From: Paramecium octaurelia
Taxonomy: Eukaryota; Ciliophora; Oligohymenophorea; Peniculida; Parameciidae
Length of the DNA stretch: 64,000 nucleotides
NCBI GenBank assembly: GCA_905182995.1
Contig: CAJJDP010000005.1
Coordinates: 868,001-932,000, forward strand
Reading direction: 5' to 3'
Position numbers and translations under genes: made by a program. Below are positions 1 through 12,652 of this stretch, one piece after another. Every line of letters starts with the position of its first letter. The stretch's first letter is position 1. Under the pieces are notes generated by a model, which worked only from the letters and a program-made list of their open reading frames with translations, had not been told where the DNA came from and ran no database searches.

Positions 1-726
1 CATTAAACAATGTCATTATGAATCTTAATTAACCAAATTCACAAAAGAAATTTGCTAACATTTATTTTCAAGAAATATTTTCTATTGTGAGCATTGAGGA
101 GCTCTTTTAAATAAATTGAATTTTATAATAAGAATGATATATTTAAATGAAATTAAATCTCTGTAATCTCATTTTGTTAAATTTACGAAAGGACTTGTAG
201 ATTTAAGTTTTTAATTTCAATTCCACTATCAATACATTCTCTTCAGTTTTATTTCTATTTCGATGTCTCCCTCCATATCAATTCTACATGCAATAGATTT
301 AGTGCAATTATGCCACAAACTCATTCGAACTTTCTTCCAAGTGAATCCAGGCATAACGTAACATTATACTTAAAAAGAAAATATAAAATTTAATAAATTA
401 TCTCTAATAAAATTGTCTATTTGTAAACAAATAATCACAAATTTCAATTACATGACTTGCCGAGATGGAATAGCATTGAGATTGGTCCAATATTTAATGA
501 AACCTAGTCAATTATATGTAAAAAAAGGACCTTTACTTTTAACTTGTATATTTCAAATATAAATAGTAATAAACTCAGTAATTTTATTGTGATTTTATTT
601 GTTTGTAATAGTCGACCTCGTTTATTTGTGGAAAGCTAACCATTTTAATAATAAATTAAGCATAAATTAATTATGAAATAATAAACTCTCCATCCAGATC
701 CCAGAAAGAAATAAATCTTACTAGAT
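1..726. other. AT-rich left edge, little supported coding
   Basis: Very AT-rich sequence upstream of the first clear gene. The only coding-like stretch is a short minus-strand frame at 229-453, listed separately. No telomeric C4A2/C3A3-type repeat is visible, so this is not a chromosome end. Confidence 0.5.
229..453 (-). CDS. possible small protein, 74 aa
   Basis: Read with TGA as the only stop, this minus-strand frame encodes about 74 residues and ends in the motif DIEIEIKLKRMY before TGA. The frame stays open upstream of the chosen ATG to about position 508, so the true start may lie elsewhere or behind an intron. The second half, with W, H, C and charged residues, looks more like protein than the surrounding AT-rich DNA. 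I do not recognise a family. It could be a small gene, the last exon of a gene I have not resolved, or chance. Confidence 0.3.
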
Positions 727-1692
727 ATGATTAATAAAGGAGGTATTTCCGAGATGAAACCAGAAAAAACACTCTAAGCTTAAATTGAGGCTTTGCAATT
801 AGATCTATAAGAAAAAGAATAGAAATTAAATTAAAAAGGTACATGAGTTTTATATGTAGATGAATAAATCGATAAATTGTGTGGTGTGATATTTTAGTAT
901 TAAGAAGAGATAACTTAAAAAAATAGAGAAATTGAGGATCTGCAATTAAATAAGGCTTAATTGGAAATGGAAGTTCAAAACTATGTTGAAATGAAAGAGC
1001 ATTGCGATCACGCATTGAAATAATTACATCATGTTGAAATGCAAATGAGTGAGTTGTAAGAATAAAACTCGTAACTCAAGAATTAAGGTATAGCAATAAT
1101 CCCAATTAATTTAGAACAGTAGCTTTTGAGCTAAATTTAGGCATTATAAAAAAATTCTGATGTTCTTTTGAGGGATGCCTTCGAAAGAGAGAAGAAATAA
1201 TTGCACAAAAAATTACTAGAGAAAACCAAGATAATTTAAGAATTAAATTGTTAACTTTAGAAATAAAATGAAACATAGTCTACAATCCATTAATCAATGA
1301 TGAAAATGAAAGAAGACCATAGGAGACAAGAACAAACTATTTAACAATTGAGAGAAGAAATAGAAAATCTCAAAGGAGACGGAGCAATGTTTGCCAACCC
1401 TTTAAATTAGCTTACAAGTCCTCAAGGACAGAGATAAGCCAGCTTTAACACTCATAAAGATTTTGATACTCCAATGAGATAATCATCGTATACATAGCAG
1501 AAACCATAATCATCTAATAGTCTCTGCAGCAATTTTACTAGTTAAGAAAGTAAGAAAAAAATGATGGGAAGTTTTAAAAGATTAACGACTATGGCTGTAG
1601 GGATGTATAGCAATCTACTTGATTATTCATCATTATAGAATGGCAGTAAATTAGTAATTCTTTTATAATTATAAAATAGGCGTCTGAACTGA
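727..1692 (+). CDS. coiled-coil protein, about 314 aa
   Basis: ATG at 727 to TGA at 1690-1692 with one 21-nt intron at 839-859 (GTA...TAG); spliced length is 315 codons. A second in-frame ATG at 754 could be the real start. Most of the protein is rich in E, K, Q, L and N in heptad-like spacing, expected of a long coiled coil; the last 100 residues are rich in S, T, N and Q and probably disordered. There is no signal peptide, membrane segment or catalytic motif. It converges on the gene ending at 1846, with about 150 bp between stops. I do not recognise a named family; a structural role at the cytoskeleton or cilium is a guess. Confidence 0.75.
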
Positions 1693-1845
1693 GTTAAGCT
1701 AGAATCGACTTAACTTAATAAGTTTCCAGAGCTTCCCTGTTGCATTAGGAGTATAATGACAATAATTGATACTATATTTCAAATAAAATCTAAACAGTCT
1801 TTAATTAGATTCCAAAAAATTTTATAATAATAATTGTCAATATAA

Positions 1846-2271
1846 TCATATTAATTAATAGCAGTACTAATTATAAGTATGCTCGGCATCTATTATCTAT
1901 TGATTCAAGTGATATAATTAAGTATTGGGCATGGGAGCACTATTTCTTTGAATTCTAATTCTTTGTGGCGATTCATCTACATTGAAGGTAACCTTAGGTT
2001 CATAAAATTGCACATCCGTAAATAATTGTTCTCTTTCTTTTATCATTCTTTCGATTTCATAGCTCAGTTCACATGGAGAATTTTCAATATTGGTTTGATT
2101 AGGAGTTGGGGTCTTGGTTTCTACAGAAGCCTAAAAAGTCTATCTTTTTTAATGTCTGACGCTGCTTGGGAAAGAGAAACCAGAGAAATGGGATTCTCTG
2201 TATTAGTAAATTTTGGATAGATTTAACTCTTCTTCCTTAAATTGAGGAGACTCTTCTACTCTAAAGCTCAT
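1846..2271 (-). CDS. hypothetical protein, 141 aa
   Basis: Intronless frame from CAT at 2269-2271 to TCA at 1846-1848, 142 codons including stop. The product is hydrophilic and rich in E, S, P, Q and R, with no signal peptide, membrane segment or zinc-binding pattern. It starts about 60 bp past the stop of the coiled-coil gene upstream on the same strand. Codon use matches its neighbours, with glutamine coded by TAA, TAG and CAA alike, which supports it being real. No family recognised; probably a largely disordered small protein. Confidence 0.65.
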
Positions 2272-2330
2272 TTTTTATTTAACAAATAAATTTTATTAGT
2301 ACTTTAATATCAAATAATTCAACTTTTTGT

Positions 2331-4395
2331 TCACTAGTCTAAATTATAATCTGATGATGACTCTTATTTGAATTTTTCATTTTCCTAATCAAATTACTAC
2401 TTTACGTATTAATCTACAGTAATATATTAATTTTCAATATCTAACTATTACTCTTCATTAAAATTAGCATTGCTATCATTAGCTTATTCTTATTATTCAA
2501 TTTCTGACACTTTCTCAGGACATTCCATTATCACAGACATTTCAGCCTTTTACTTATTTTCATTGGCAATTTCAGTCAACAAAAACGAAAGCTGTTAATC
2601 TTCTATTTTAATTGGTTCATATTTCAACATTTCTTCATAATTTAAAGATTCCACACTCCGACTTTCCAATATTCCTTATACAATCAAATAGTCAATCTCA
2701 AATTAATTCAATTCGATGTTTAATGAAGTCAAAGCATCAATAAATTAACTCTTACTAACTCTTATGCAATCTTTTCCATACAATTATTTTATGTTACTGA
2801 TTATGAACGGTTTGAATCTGGTTAATACATCTTTTATTTTCTCTGAATATTCGAATTAGCTTTTTACAATTTCCAATTTATAATTAAACAATACTTTCCT
2901 AAAAACTGAGCGAATGTATGGAGCTGGATTCTAAGCCATATCTTCTAATTCATAAATATCATTCTCTCCTTCCATTATATACCTTGCTAATATTAGACTT
3001 TCATCTTTAGCCAAGTTAAAAGGGTATAATCGTAGTTTATCTTTTAACTCTTTTATCGTCATGGATTCTCCTTCATATAAATAGTCATCTATTTATTAAA
3101 CTCCTATGTCCATTGCCATTAATCTATACTTAAGAGTTTCTCCGATGATTTTGATATCCTCAAATTTTACAGGTATTATTCTTCTTTTAGGAGGTTACTT
3201 AATTACCGCCTGTGGTTCTTAAATAACAATTGATTTTTTAATAGGCAAAGCAATTTCTTGTAAAATTTCAGTTGCAAAGACAGGGGAAGATATTTTAATT
3301 TGCTTTGATTTAGAAGTTGCATCTAATTATTATGATTAATTCTAGGGGTCTTATGCATCTAAATTAGAAGATAGTTGCATTTCTTTGATTTGTACCTCTA
3401 AATCAAAGATGATTTAATTTAATCTTTCAATTTCACTATCTTTAGTTTTAATTTCTTATTTTGCAAACATCAAATCAGTTAAATTTTATAATTCATCAGC
3501 CTTGGTTGGATTTTATTTTAATTCTTTATTGTTCTCTTTTTAATTGTTTGAAGTTTCCTCTTTTAATTAGGCGATCAGTTTCTTGATTTCTCTTTTGCTT
3601 CTGTATTCTGCATCTATCTATTATGACTATATATAATTATAATGATTAATACCCTATATTTTAGACATTCTTTTTTTAACCTATCAATCACTTTTTCCAA
3701 TTCTCTTTGCTGCATTAAATGTTATTAAATTTAGGCTACCAAAGCAAATATCCTCTCTTAAATAATTTATTCTACATTATTCTATTGTAGATTATATAAA
3801 CTTGCTTTAAATAACGAATCTATTTATTATCTTAACCTGATTGTTTCTTCTTAAAAGGCAGCTCTTTCAATTTGCAACTCAGTTATTTAAGAGAGTCTTT
3901 GGGTTTTTTTCAAATTTTGAAGCTCCTTGTCCTTTTTTTGCAACTCTTACCTCATATTAAGAATTTCTTTTTTTAACGCAGTTTAAGCACTTGAAAAATT
4001 CAATGCCTAGAGCAGAGGAGCTTTGACAGGACCTATGCGATCTAATTCTTATATGATTTTCTCCTGTTTCAGTTAGTTGTCTAGATTCGAATTTGATGAA
4101 TTATACCTTCCATCTAATGAATTCTGGTTTTGAGTCTCAGATTTTCATTTTCCAAAGAATGCATGCTATTTTTCAATGACTTGATTTCCTATTCGTATCT
4201 TTCCTTATCAGGAAATCTGAATGAGGATGAATATTCATTAAAAGAATTGTTGTGTTCCTCTTACTTTCTTTTTCTATGGAAACTCGATCTAGGAAGAAGA
4301 TCTGAGGTGTCAAGGATAGGTTTGTTTCGATTTGTGCCTGATTTAGCCGATTCAGCCCTTATTTTTGTTAACTACTAAAATAAGGTTGCTCTCAT
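2331..4395 (-). CDS. large coiled-coil protein with possible EF-hand-like tail, 670 aa
   Basis: Starts at CAT 4393-4395 and ends at TCA 2331-2333. Two 26-nt introns (4081-4106 and 3627-3652) restore one frame of 671 codons. Residues from about 100 to 370 form extended coiled coil rich in K, E, Q and L. The following 200 residues look globular, with patches such as IKELKDKLRLYPFNLAKDES and SKSQFIDALTSLNIELN that resemble the helix-loop-helix spacing of degenerate EF-hands, although I see no complete calcium loop. The last 80 residues are acidic and Q/N-rich. Only 13 bp separate its ATG from that of the divergent roadblock gene. Such proteins are common in ciliate basal bodies and axonemes, but no specific name is justified. 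Confidence 0.75.
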
Positions 4396-4408
4396 TTAAT
4401 TATTATTA

Positions 4409-4751
4409 ATGTCGGATATTGAAGAAACAATCAATAGAATCAAGACTCACAAGTCCGTTCAAGGAATAGTGATTTGCAATAACGATGGTTAAATAATAAG
4501 GAGTACCTATGGAACAGAAAGCAAGGAGGGAGAGAATATTGCCAGAACAATACCAACCTTAGCTGCCAAGGCCAAGTATTAAAGATTGTAATGGATTAAC
4601 AAGATCGACAGTGCGTGATTTAGATCCAAACAACGAGTTAACTTTCTTGCGTATTAAGTCAAAGAATAATGAGATCATGGTGGCACCAGATAAAGAGTTC
4701 TTGTTGATAGTAGTTTAAGGACCTAAAGAAGAAAAAAAGGAGGAAGAATGA
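4409..4751 (+). CDS. roadblock/LC7 dynein light chain, 104 aa
   Basis: One 28-nt intron at 4576-4603 (ending CAAG) splits the gene; the spliced product is 104 residues, the usual size for this family. It has the family signature: an N-terminal helix ([18 protein letters not shown]), then [17 protein letters not shown], and a C-terminal half containing LRIKSKN and [11 protein letters not shown]. Roadblock/LC7 proteins dimerise and bind the dynein intermediate chain, in both cytoplasmic and outer-arm axonemal dyneins. The last residues are a lysine/glutamate tail. It is transcribed divergently from the coiled-coil gene starting at 4395, so the two share a very short upstream region. Family assignment is strong; which dynein it serves cannot be read from sequence. 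Confidence 0.9.
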
Positions 4752-4780
4752 ACATACAATTATAATATATAAATATATAC

Positions 4781-5760
4781 ATGTAGCAAATCAATTAGAT
4801 CGCTGATCATCTGTATTTAATTCAATAAGGCAACAACTCTTACATACACCGACAGCTGGGAGCATCAGATGTACTCTTCAATTATTAGTTCACTAGACTG
4901 TGGTTATAAAATCTGTGTTCCATGCTTAACTATTTATGGAAGATGACAGTGCATGTCACTCCGTTCATTAGAGAGAATGCCAAGATCTCTAGAATGAATG
5001 GAAAATACTCAGTTAGCTGAATCATCCAAACATAATCAAAACTTCATAATTTATTCCCAATCATTAGCTTGACCCGGCAGGAGGGAACCTCCAATGTTGC
5101 AGCTTATTCCTTGAAAATGCTTCTTGTGATCTTCATACTCTCTGCAAATCAAATGAAACATCCTTCAAAATTATAATCAAGTACTTTACTTAAATTTCAA
5201 TTGCTGTCGAATATTTACATTCCTAATATATAGCACACAATGACATCAAATTAGAGAACATGCTCGTGATTGACAGAAACGTTATCAAATTAGCTGACTT
5301 TGGATTCAGCTATAGACCTTCCTATGAAGACTTACTGTCCAAATGGTTACCTAGAACTCTCACATCATATTCCAGTCCTGAAATTGTTAATTTTAGGTTA
5401 AATGTAGTTGATGGAGAGTATGACGAATTCTGTTTATTTGCCTCTGATGTTTATGCCTTAACCACTGCACTATTTTTGGCTGTGTACAAGAGACCACCCA
5501 TAATGGGTTAGTTTCCAACTGTGGATGATTAATATTATCAACTATTGATCAACCAACCAGATTTGTTTTGGCAATTAGATTTCATTCAGAAAGTAGACTC
5601 ACAATTAATGAGAGAACACACTCCTAAATAATTACTTGAAAACCTCAAAGATCTAATTGAGGGCGGATTGGCTGATGAATATAATCGGATTACTATTTAA
5701 GAATTTGTAAATCATGAATTTTTCAAATATGCTAAACAAATAGAAGGAGAATAAATTTGA
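4781..5760 (+). CDS. divergent protein kinase, 317 aa
   Basis: ATG 4781, TGA 5758-5760, one 26-nt intron at 4871-4896. Kinase landmarks are in order: TVVIK with the beta3 lysine, NEWKILSQLNHPNIIK for the alphaC/beta4 region, YIAHNDIKLENML as catalytic loop, IKLADFGFS as the DFG segment, and SSPEIV in place of APE. Two features are odd. The glycine loop is reduced to LGAS followed almost at once by the beta3 strand. The HRD motif reads HND, so the arginine is missing although the aspartate is present. Ciliates have many such divergent kinases. Activity is plausible because lysine, both aspartates and asparagine remain, but regulation by activation-loop phosphorylation is less likely. Confidence 0.85.
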
Positions 5761-6068
5761 CATCATCAATTAATAGTAAATACTCAATCTAATTAAATAT
5801 ATGACTAACTATAATTATAATATTCCAATTCAACTAGTTTCAAGTTTATACATTAACTCTAAATTAATGTTGATTTTTTAAACTATTATTTTTACAGCTA
5901 AGAATTATAAAATTTTTAATCATAATGTACTTATCTGATCTTGCCTGCTATTTCTTTCTTTTTAAAACAACCCCAAATTATGAAATATAATTTTTATTCC
6001 TAATTATGATTTATCATACAATTTATTAGGGGAATAAATAAATTTTCATAAAGTTGTAATTCCATTAT
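5761..6068. other. intergenic, nothing seen
   Basis: AT-rich spacer between two genes in the same orientation. I see no open frame of useful length and no clear RNA gene; it should hold the 3' end of the kinase gene and the promoter of the next gene. Confidence 0.5.
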
Positions 6069-9000
6069 ATGATCCAATTTTTATTACTGTGCTGTTTAAA
6101 ATTGCAAGCTTATCAATAATTTATTCTCCTCTCAAGTTCATTTGACTCAAATAGTTTTACAGATACTGATGGTATGGCTTTAAATTTTATCCTTTAAAGA
6201 TTGGTATATAACCAATGGATTATCAAGTAACATATATCAAGTATGCGGAACTGATCGAATATTTGGTGGGATATCAAACTTTGGCAAAATGACACTGATA
6301 TCCAAATTCTTCACTCTTCCACCACATTCAAAAATATAAGTTAAATTGCACTTTTGGAAGTACCATCATTACCTCAATATCATAGACTTTCCAATTGGGC
6401 AAACAACGAAACAATCTATCTACATTTGGATGGAAATAGAATTGTTTAACAAGCAGTGAGCTTACTACCCTCAGGATCGAATATTTGTGGAGGAGATGAT
6501 TACGTTTTATCATTAGATGAAATGATCTCTCATAATTTTGAAAGTTTATAAGTAATTGTTACAGCAAATATAGCCTTGTAAGGAGTAATTCAGGTAGTTG
6601 TTGTACTTATGTAGGGGTTTTGGGGAATTAAGAATTTCAGACTTTTCATTTAACTCTGTCCAGCTGGATGTTTATTATGTTAGGACACTGATTCAAGATT
6701 CGATTGTCTTAAATGGACATTATATGTCTCATCGCTAACAGAAACTATGCTAGAACACTTTAATTATGATGGATGGAATGTTCAAAATGGACTAGAATAA
6801 TATTTATCAGAGTGTTAATGTAAATGAGAGTATATCATTAATCTAGCGCTTCCTATGATTTGTGGGCCATATCTTTGTGGAATTGATAGCATCATTAAGT
6901 ACGAGTAAACACTTCCACCTCATTTTAAATTGAAAATCCGATTTCGATTTTATTATATTGATAGTTGGGACTCTGAGCATGCATATTTATACGTTAATGA
7001 TGAACTGAAATTGGATTCATAATTTCAATTCCTTTCGAATTTAAGAAATTATAGTCTATGTGGACAAAGCAGATTTAATGATCTTTCTGAAATTTATGAT
7101 TTTGATGTAGGTCACGCAGAACAACTAATTACATTTGAATTTAAAAATAATTTAGATCAGGGCTTTAATGATGAAACCTTTGGTATTAGAGATTTTAGGA
7201 TTTATTTATGTAATAAATATAAAAATTATTAGATTGTTAATTTGGAGATTCACCTAGTTAATAATGTTCCTAATTTTGTGGAGACTAAATAGTTTAATCA
7301 ACCGAAGAGTGCGATGATGGAAATACAACCCCATTTGATGGCTGTAATAATTGTTAATATGAATGTGCGGAAGGATGTTCAAATTGTGTCAAGGGAATTT
7401 GTTTAAATTGCTATGAAGAATGGTATTATTAGATTGCAACAAAGAACTGCTAACGAATCGTTTTGGAGGAATAGGTTTAAGAATGCATCAATGATATAGG
7501 TTGCATAAATTAAGGAGAAGTCTGGCATCAAAAGTGTTCTATAAATTGCATCTTATGTTATTAAGATATATGTTTAGAGTGCTAGCAAGGTTACAATTTA
7601 CTGGCTGGGGAATGTTAAGAAATTTGTGGAATATCAGCTATTTCTATTTTTTAATATCCTAATTGTTTTTGCGATTAAAATTGTGAATTGTGTAGTTTTG
7701 GTATGTGCAAACAATGCATTGATACCTATACATTGATGGATGAAAAGTGCTTGGTAATTTGCGGAGATGGTTTAGTAACAATTGGAGTAGAGGAATGTGA
7801 TGATAAAAATGACATACCTAATGATGGGTGTTTTTAATGTGTATATTAATGTTAATAATCTTGTAATACTTGCGAAAAAGGAATTTGTACGGATTATTGT
7901 AAAAATGGCATGGCAAAGGTCAATGGCCAATGCTAATCATATTGTGGTAATTAGATTATTGAAGAAAATGAATAATGTGAAGATAATAATGATATTTAAT
8001 TCGATGGTTGTTATTTATGTGAATATTCTTGTCCTTTGTATTGCTCTATTTGTGATGAAGGAAAGTGTTTAGAATGTCATTTACACTTTTATTACGATAA
8101 TTCTACATTTTCTTGTTAATCAGTATGTGGTGATGGCATATTAACATCTGAAACCGAATAATGCGATGACAGTAATACTAATTCTGGGGATGGATGCTCA
8201 AGTGTCTGTATGATTGAATAAGATTGGATTTGCATTAATAATGAAGAATGCATCTATTATAAGTACCCAGAATTATTAACCAATTATGTATTCTAAAAAA
8301 ACCAATACTAATATGTTCAAATAGAATTCACTTAATAACTTAAAAGATTAACCGACACTCAAGTTGATTACTCCAATTTTGTCTCTGCTACAATTATATC
8401 ATTGGATTAAAGTAAATATAATATTTCGATCATTCCTGTGTCTAATGCTTCTACAACTCTTTCTTGGGTTATTTATGCAATTGAAATTTATATTGATTAA
8501 GAGTTAAATGATCCCCCTTATCTCAATATTTCATTATTAGAACCTCTATATAATGAATTCGACATTAGGTTGACAAATCAAATATCGATTTTACAAATCA
8601 AAATACCTAACTATCTAAGTAAAGAGGACATTGAAATTTCCAAAAATTTATTAGCCTATAGTGAAAAATCTATCTATTCGTTAGGAGCCCTTGCATGCTT
8701 TTTATTAATCAGTGGCAATGGATTAGCATTTTGGGCTGCTTTGGAGGTACTCTAAGAGTAATCATATTTTAAATATCTCAATATTGTATATCCTCAAAAT
8801 TTAATGATATATTTTGAAGCATCAGGAATCATATCCTTAAGGCCGATATACAATTCCTTTAATTATTAAGAGCTGCCCTCCTTTTATTAGTTTAGATATT
8901 TCGAATCAAAAGAAAAATTTGAATTTTATTAAGTCAATGCCAACATAGCAGAGAATATCAAAAGTTTAGTTTTTAGCTTTATTATTCTGATAGTCGTCTA

Positions 9001-9826
9001 TATCTTGTCATACAAAGCTGAAAAATGCTTAACAATACTTCAAAACAAGAGATACTGTGATAATAATGCATTTCTTTCATCATTGTACAACAAACTTAAA
9101 TTTAGATCTTTCAAAAATAAATATTCTATAAGGAAATACGGACTCAAAAAACTATTCTCTGCTAGTTGCTGGGACATATTTTTTATGGTATTTTTGTAAT
9201 TGAGTGTTAAATAATTTAATCAATTAGTTGTCAATCAAACCATAGCCCTAACTACTTTGTTCGCAAGCTTATTATATATAACATCATTTTTCAGTGGAAA
9301 AACTCTATTTTAGAGTATTTAATAATATTGGAGGGATAAGCTTTAGTTATTTCTTAATTTAAAAAAGTGTTTCATAATGTATTCTCTAGTGATATATTAA
9401 AGCAACTATGTGTTGCAGTTTATTTTGATTTGCTTAGCTAATTCACTTTATTTACTATCTTGGATCTACTTAAAAGCTTTTATCAATACTTTTGAATATT
9501 ATCAAACCTTGATTTTATAGGTCACTCTATTAATCTTTTTACTTACTACACCAATTTACTGGGATTTAGATATATTCAACTTTTAATATAGTACAAAATT
9601 GATTTTAGGATGGTTTCACATTTTCATCTTTTTATTCGTGATCGTGTTTTTCCTCGTTGCTGATACTATACTTAGTTTAAAGCAAGTTTTAAATTTTATA
9701 AACAGATCCTTGCAAACATAATTTAATCAAGAGAAAGAAGAGAAAGAAGAGAAAGAAAAAAAGGATAAATAAAACGCTGAATTGTAAGGTAGACCTATCA
9801 AATTTATAGCTTGCTTGCTAATTTGA
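6069..9826 (+). CDS. large cysteine-rich multi-pass membrane protein, about 1210 aa
   Basis: ATG 6069 begins a good signal peptide (MIQFLLLCCLKLQAY), which fixes the start. Introns at 6172-6199, 6360-6385, 6820-6846 and 7210-7232 are needed; a 21-nt in-phase intron at 6594-6614 is likely. The ectodomain has two repeats with YYIDSWDSE and FGIR patches, then from about residue 360 to 680 cysteine-rich repeats of the CGDQIVQSTEECDDGN type, in the style of furin or EGF-like repeats. Residues 700-900 are cysteine-poor. From about residue 920 at least five hydrophobic segments follow, with WFHIFIFLFVIVFFLVAD the last. A lysine/glutamate-rich tail ends the protein. This layout is common in a large ciliate surface-protein family of unknown function. 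Confidence 0.85.
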
Positions 9827-10124
9827 TTAAAATATGTCTTAAATTTGTTATGTATTATATTAAATTATCTAATTTGTACTTATATGTAAAAAAATTGTTT
9901 GTTTTTGTACTATGTCCATCATTAATCTGTTCACTTCATAAAAGTGTATATAAACCAAATTTACCATAGTTGACTAATTATTAAAGCAAATTGATATTGT
10001 TATGTAAAATTAATTAATTTAGGTTGTTTTACAAAATATAGTAAGGTAATTAAAAAAGCATTTTAATATTTTATTCTTTTATGTGATATTGATGATTCAG
10101 ATAAAATGAAAATAAATTAATACA

Positions 10125-11802
10125 ATGAGTGATCCAACTGAATCATAGTAGAAATAAAATAATGATGTAATATACTGCAAACATCATCCTGAAGAATAGG
10201 TAACTAGAGTATGCAATAATCCAGAATGCAATAAAGATGGATTCATTTGTTCTAAGTGTGTGCATGAAGGAGCGCATGAAGGTCACCCATCATTTGGATA
10301 TGCTAAGTTAAAGGCTGCTCTCATTAAATTTGTTAGTAATATTATTAATTTGATCAATAGATTCATCAAGAACACAATAAGATCTAACCAAGGAAGGATA
10401 ATTGAGTTATGCAAGAATGTAGAACTATTTAGAAGAGACATCACAGAGTATATACAAATAAGCCTAAAAGTTAAATAAATTAAGTCAATTCATGGAAAAT
10501 CTAAATGAAACTCTATTAAGCTTGTAAGAGATAGGAGAAGAGGTAGATATTGCATATACAATACTTTATAACATGGATAAGAAAGAAACAGGAGTAGATG
10601 TAAACACACTAAATGATTACTTAAATTAATTCAGACTATTGATGGATATTAATCTAGACTCATAAAATCATGAAGTATCTATCAAGCCATCAAGCATTTC
10701 ACAATTGAGAATCAAGAATATTTTAGATAAAAAAGCAGATTTCACATCATTATTAAGAAAAACAGTAGAAGAACATGAACAACACTTTTAGAAATTCTTG
10801 AAAGAAATGGGAGATTTACTTAAGGAGAATAAACAATTTTTAGTGCCTAAGGCCAATGAAACAGAAGAGAATAGAAATGCTGAATTTGGAAAGAGAGCAC
10901 TTTATAATTCTTATTATAAATAAGACACAGAAAAGACTGAGAAAAATAAAAAGAAAGTAAAAGGTTAAGTTAAAGGCAAAGTAAAACATGAAGATGATGA
11001 AGAAATGAGCATTGGCAGAGAATATTAAATAGGGGCTGTTGAAAAATGTGGTATTCCAAAGTTAGATTAAGGACAACCTCCTTAGGGAATCAAGAAACAA
11101 ATGTTCAAATTGTGTAACTATCTGATATTTTACAATACTTTGATGTGTGATTCAATATTGCCAGAACCAATATTAAGAGGAGTACCTTTGAAGAAAATGC
11201 AATAAGGAGAATTGAAGTTTCCAATCAGATGTGCTTTTTGTAGACTATTAAAAATTAGATCATTCGTGTAATTCTATTTTAGATTTGATCTGGTATCAAG
11301 ATTTGGAAAGCTGTGTTTATTTAAAGATAAAGAAGGGAGAGAAATATGTTCTCATGAAATGTGCTTGCTATGGTCTAATAGGGTTTAAGTTGATTACAAT
11401 ACTATGTTAGTGGATATTGCTACTTTGATTTAGGCTGTCTAATTTGCATAAGCTTAAATGTGTAGATATTGTGGATCAATTGGAGCATCTTTGAAATGCA
11501 ATAAAGCAGAATGCCATGTTCATTATCATTTTAACTGTCTTAAACAAGTTAGATTAATGGGATTATAATTGGATCACGAATAAAAATTCAGATTCTTTTG
11601 CGAAGATCATGTGAGACACAATTATTAGGGTTAATCTGATTGGTTCATTACCAGAATTAGAATGAAGCATATTATCTAGTAAGGAGGATAGCCAGCATTT
11701 ACCAAAAAGAATCCTTAGATTGATTGGTCTACTAGAGATTCAGGCCTTAACAATGATAGTGACATGGAAGAATAGCAATTCAATAAAAAACATAGATATT
11801 GA
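10125..11802 (+). CDS. B-box plus extended PHD finger protein, 550 aa
   Basis: One 25-nt intron at 10336-10360; spliced length 551 codons. Near the N-terminus a B-box-like zinc pattern is visible (YCKHHPEEQ, CNNPEC, FICSKCVHEGAHEGH), followed by coiled coil. From about residue 360 an extended PHD domain appears: RCAFCRLL, GKLCLFKDKEGREICSHEMC, then MCRYCGSIGASLKCNKAECH, HYHFNCL and FFCEDHV. Extended PHD domains of this C4-type plus HC pattern are found in chromatin proteins of the BRPF/JADE/PHF families. The B-box and coiled coil recall TRIM-like architecture. The domain assignment is good; a role in nuclear chromatin is inferred from the ePHD. Confidence 0.85.
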
Positions 11803-11937
11803 AATTTATTATATTCATATCAATATAGATATAAAATTATATTATAATATTTTTGGGATTGATATAAAATTAATCATTTTCCATTCGAGTTATCTAGATG
11901 TATATCATTAAATTAATAAATATTTACCAGAATTAAG

Positions 11938-12490
11938 ATGGCTATGCGTGAATAACCTTGTCCATACAGAATCATAGATGATTTTGGAGGAGCCTTCTCT
12001 ATGGGATGTTTCGCTGGATGCATTTTTTACTTCTTAAAAGGAATGTCATTTGCTCCAAAAAAAGAAAGATTTTTTGGAGGAATCCAATTATTAAAAAGAA
12101 GAGCTCCTATTTTAGGAGGATCTTTTGCTTTATGGGGTGGGTTATTCAGCATCACTGATTGTACTCTAATGCATTTGAGAAATCAATAAGATTTTATTAA
12201 TCCAATTGTTGCAGGAGCATTCACTGGAGGCTTCTTAGCTATTAGAGGTATTCACTTTCAAATCATGTATAGCTGGAACAAGAATTGCCGTGAGAAATGC
12301 AATTTTTGGTGGCATCATTTTAGGATTTATATAATTGGCAGAAGTAGGAATGTTAAAGATGCAAATGAGAGAAGAAATGAAAAGGATGTAATAATAATAA
12401 TAGCAATAAATGGCGGAAATGTAAGAAATGATGGAAATGCAAACTAATAGAGCTAGCAAAAAGCAATAACCTAAAGTTGAAAAATATTGA
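11938..12490 (+). CDS. TIM17: mitochondrial inner-membrane translocase TIM17
   Basis: ATG 11938 to TGA 12488-12490 with a 25-nt intron at 12248-12272; product 175 aa. The N-terminus REQPCPYRIIDDFGGAFSMG is close to the Tim17 consensus, and the family pattern of four glycine-rich membrane segments follows (GCFAGCIFYFLKG, GGSFALWGGLFS, AGAFTGGFLAIRAG, GGIILGFIQ). Tim17 is a core subunit of the TIM23 complex, which moves presequence proteins across or into the mitochondrial inner membrane. The C-terminal tail is glutamine-rich, with a run written in TAA, TAG and CAA codons, and is specific to this lineage. The gene is convergent with the unknown gene ending at 12653. Confidence 0.95.
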
Positions 12491-12652
12491 AAACGTGCTT
12501 ATTTATTATTTTCATTTCTCACCTAAAAGCTGATAAATTATCTATTGAATAATTCTCATAACTAAAAAATAAATTTCTTATTTGATTCAACTATTTATGA
12601 ATATGAAATTCTAAGAAGTGGAATCGATATTATATAAAATTGATACCAATAT

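Noticed and set aside
1..60. Telomere or scaffold end at the left edge
   Set aside because: No telomeric repeat is present; the sequence is ordinary AT-rich DNA.
731..1015. Minus-strand 94-codon frame under the standard code
   Set aside because: Antisense to the coiled-coil gene at 727-1692, whose TAA/TAG-glutamine frame is far longer and protein-like.
2026..2220. Plus-strand 64-codon frame
   Set aside because: Antisense to the minus gene 1846-2271, which is continuous with the ciliate code.
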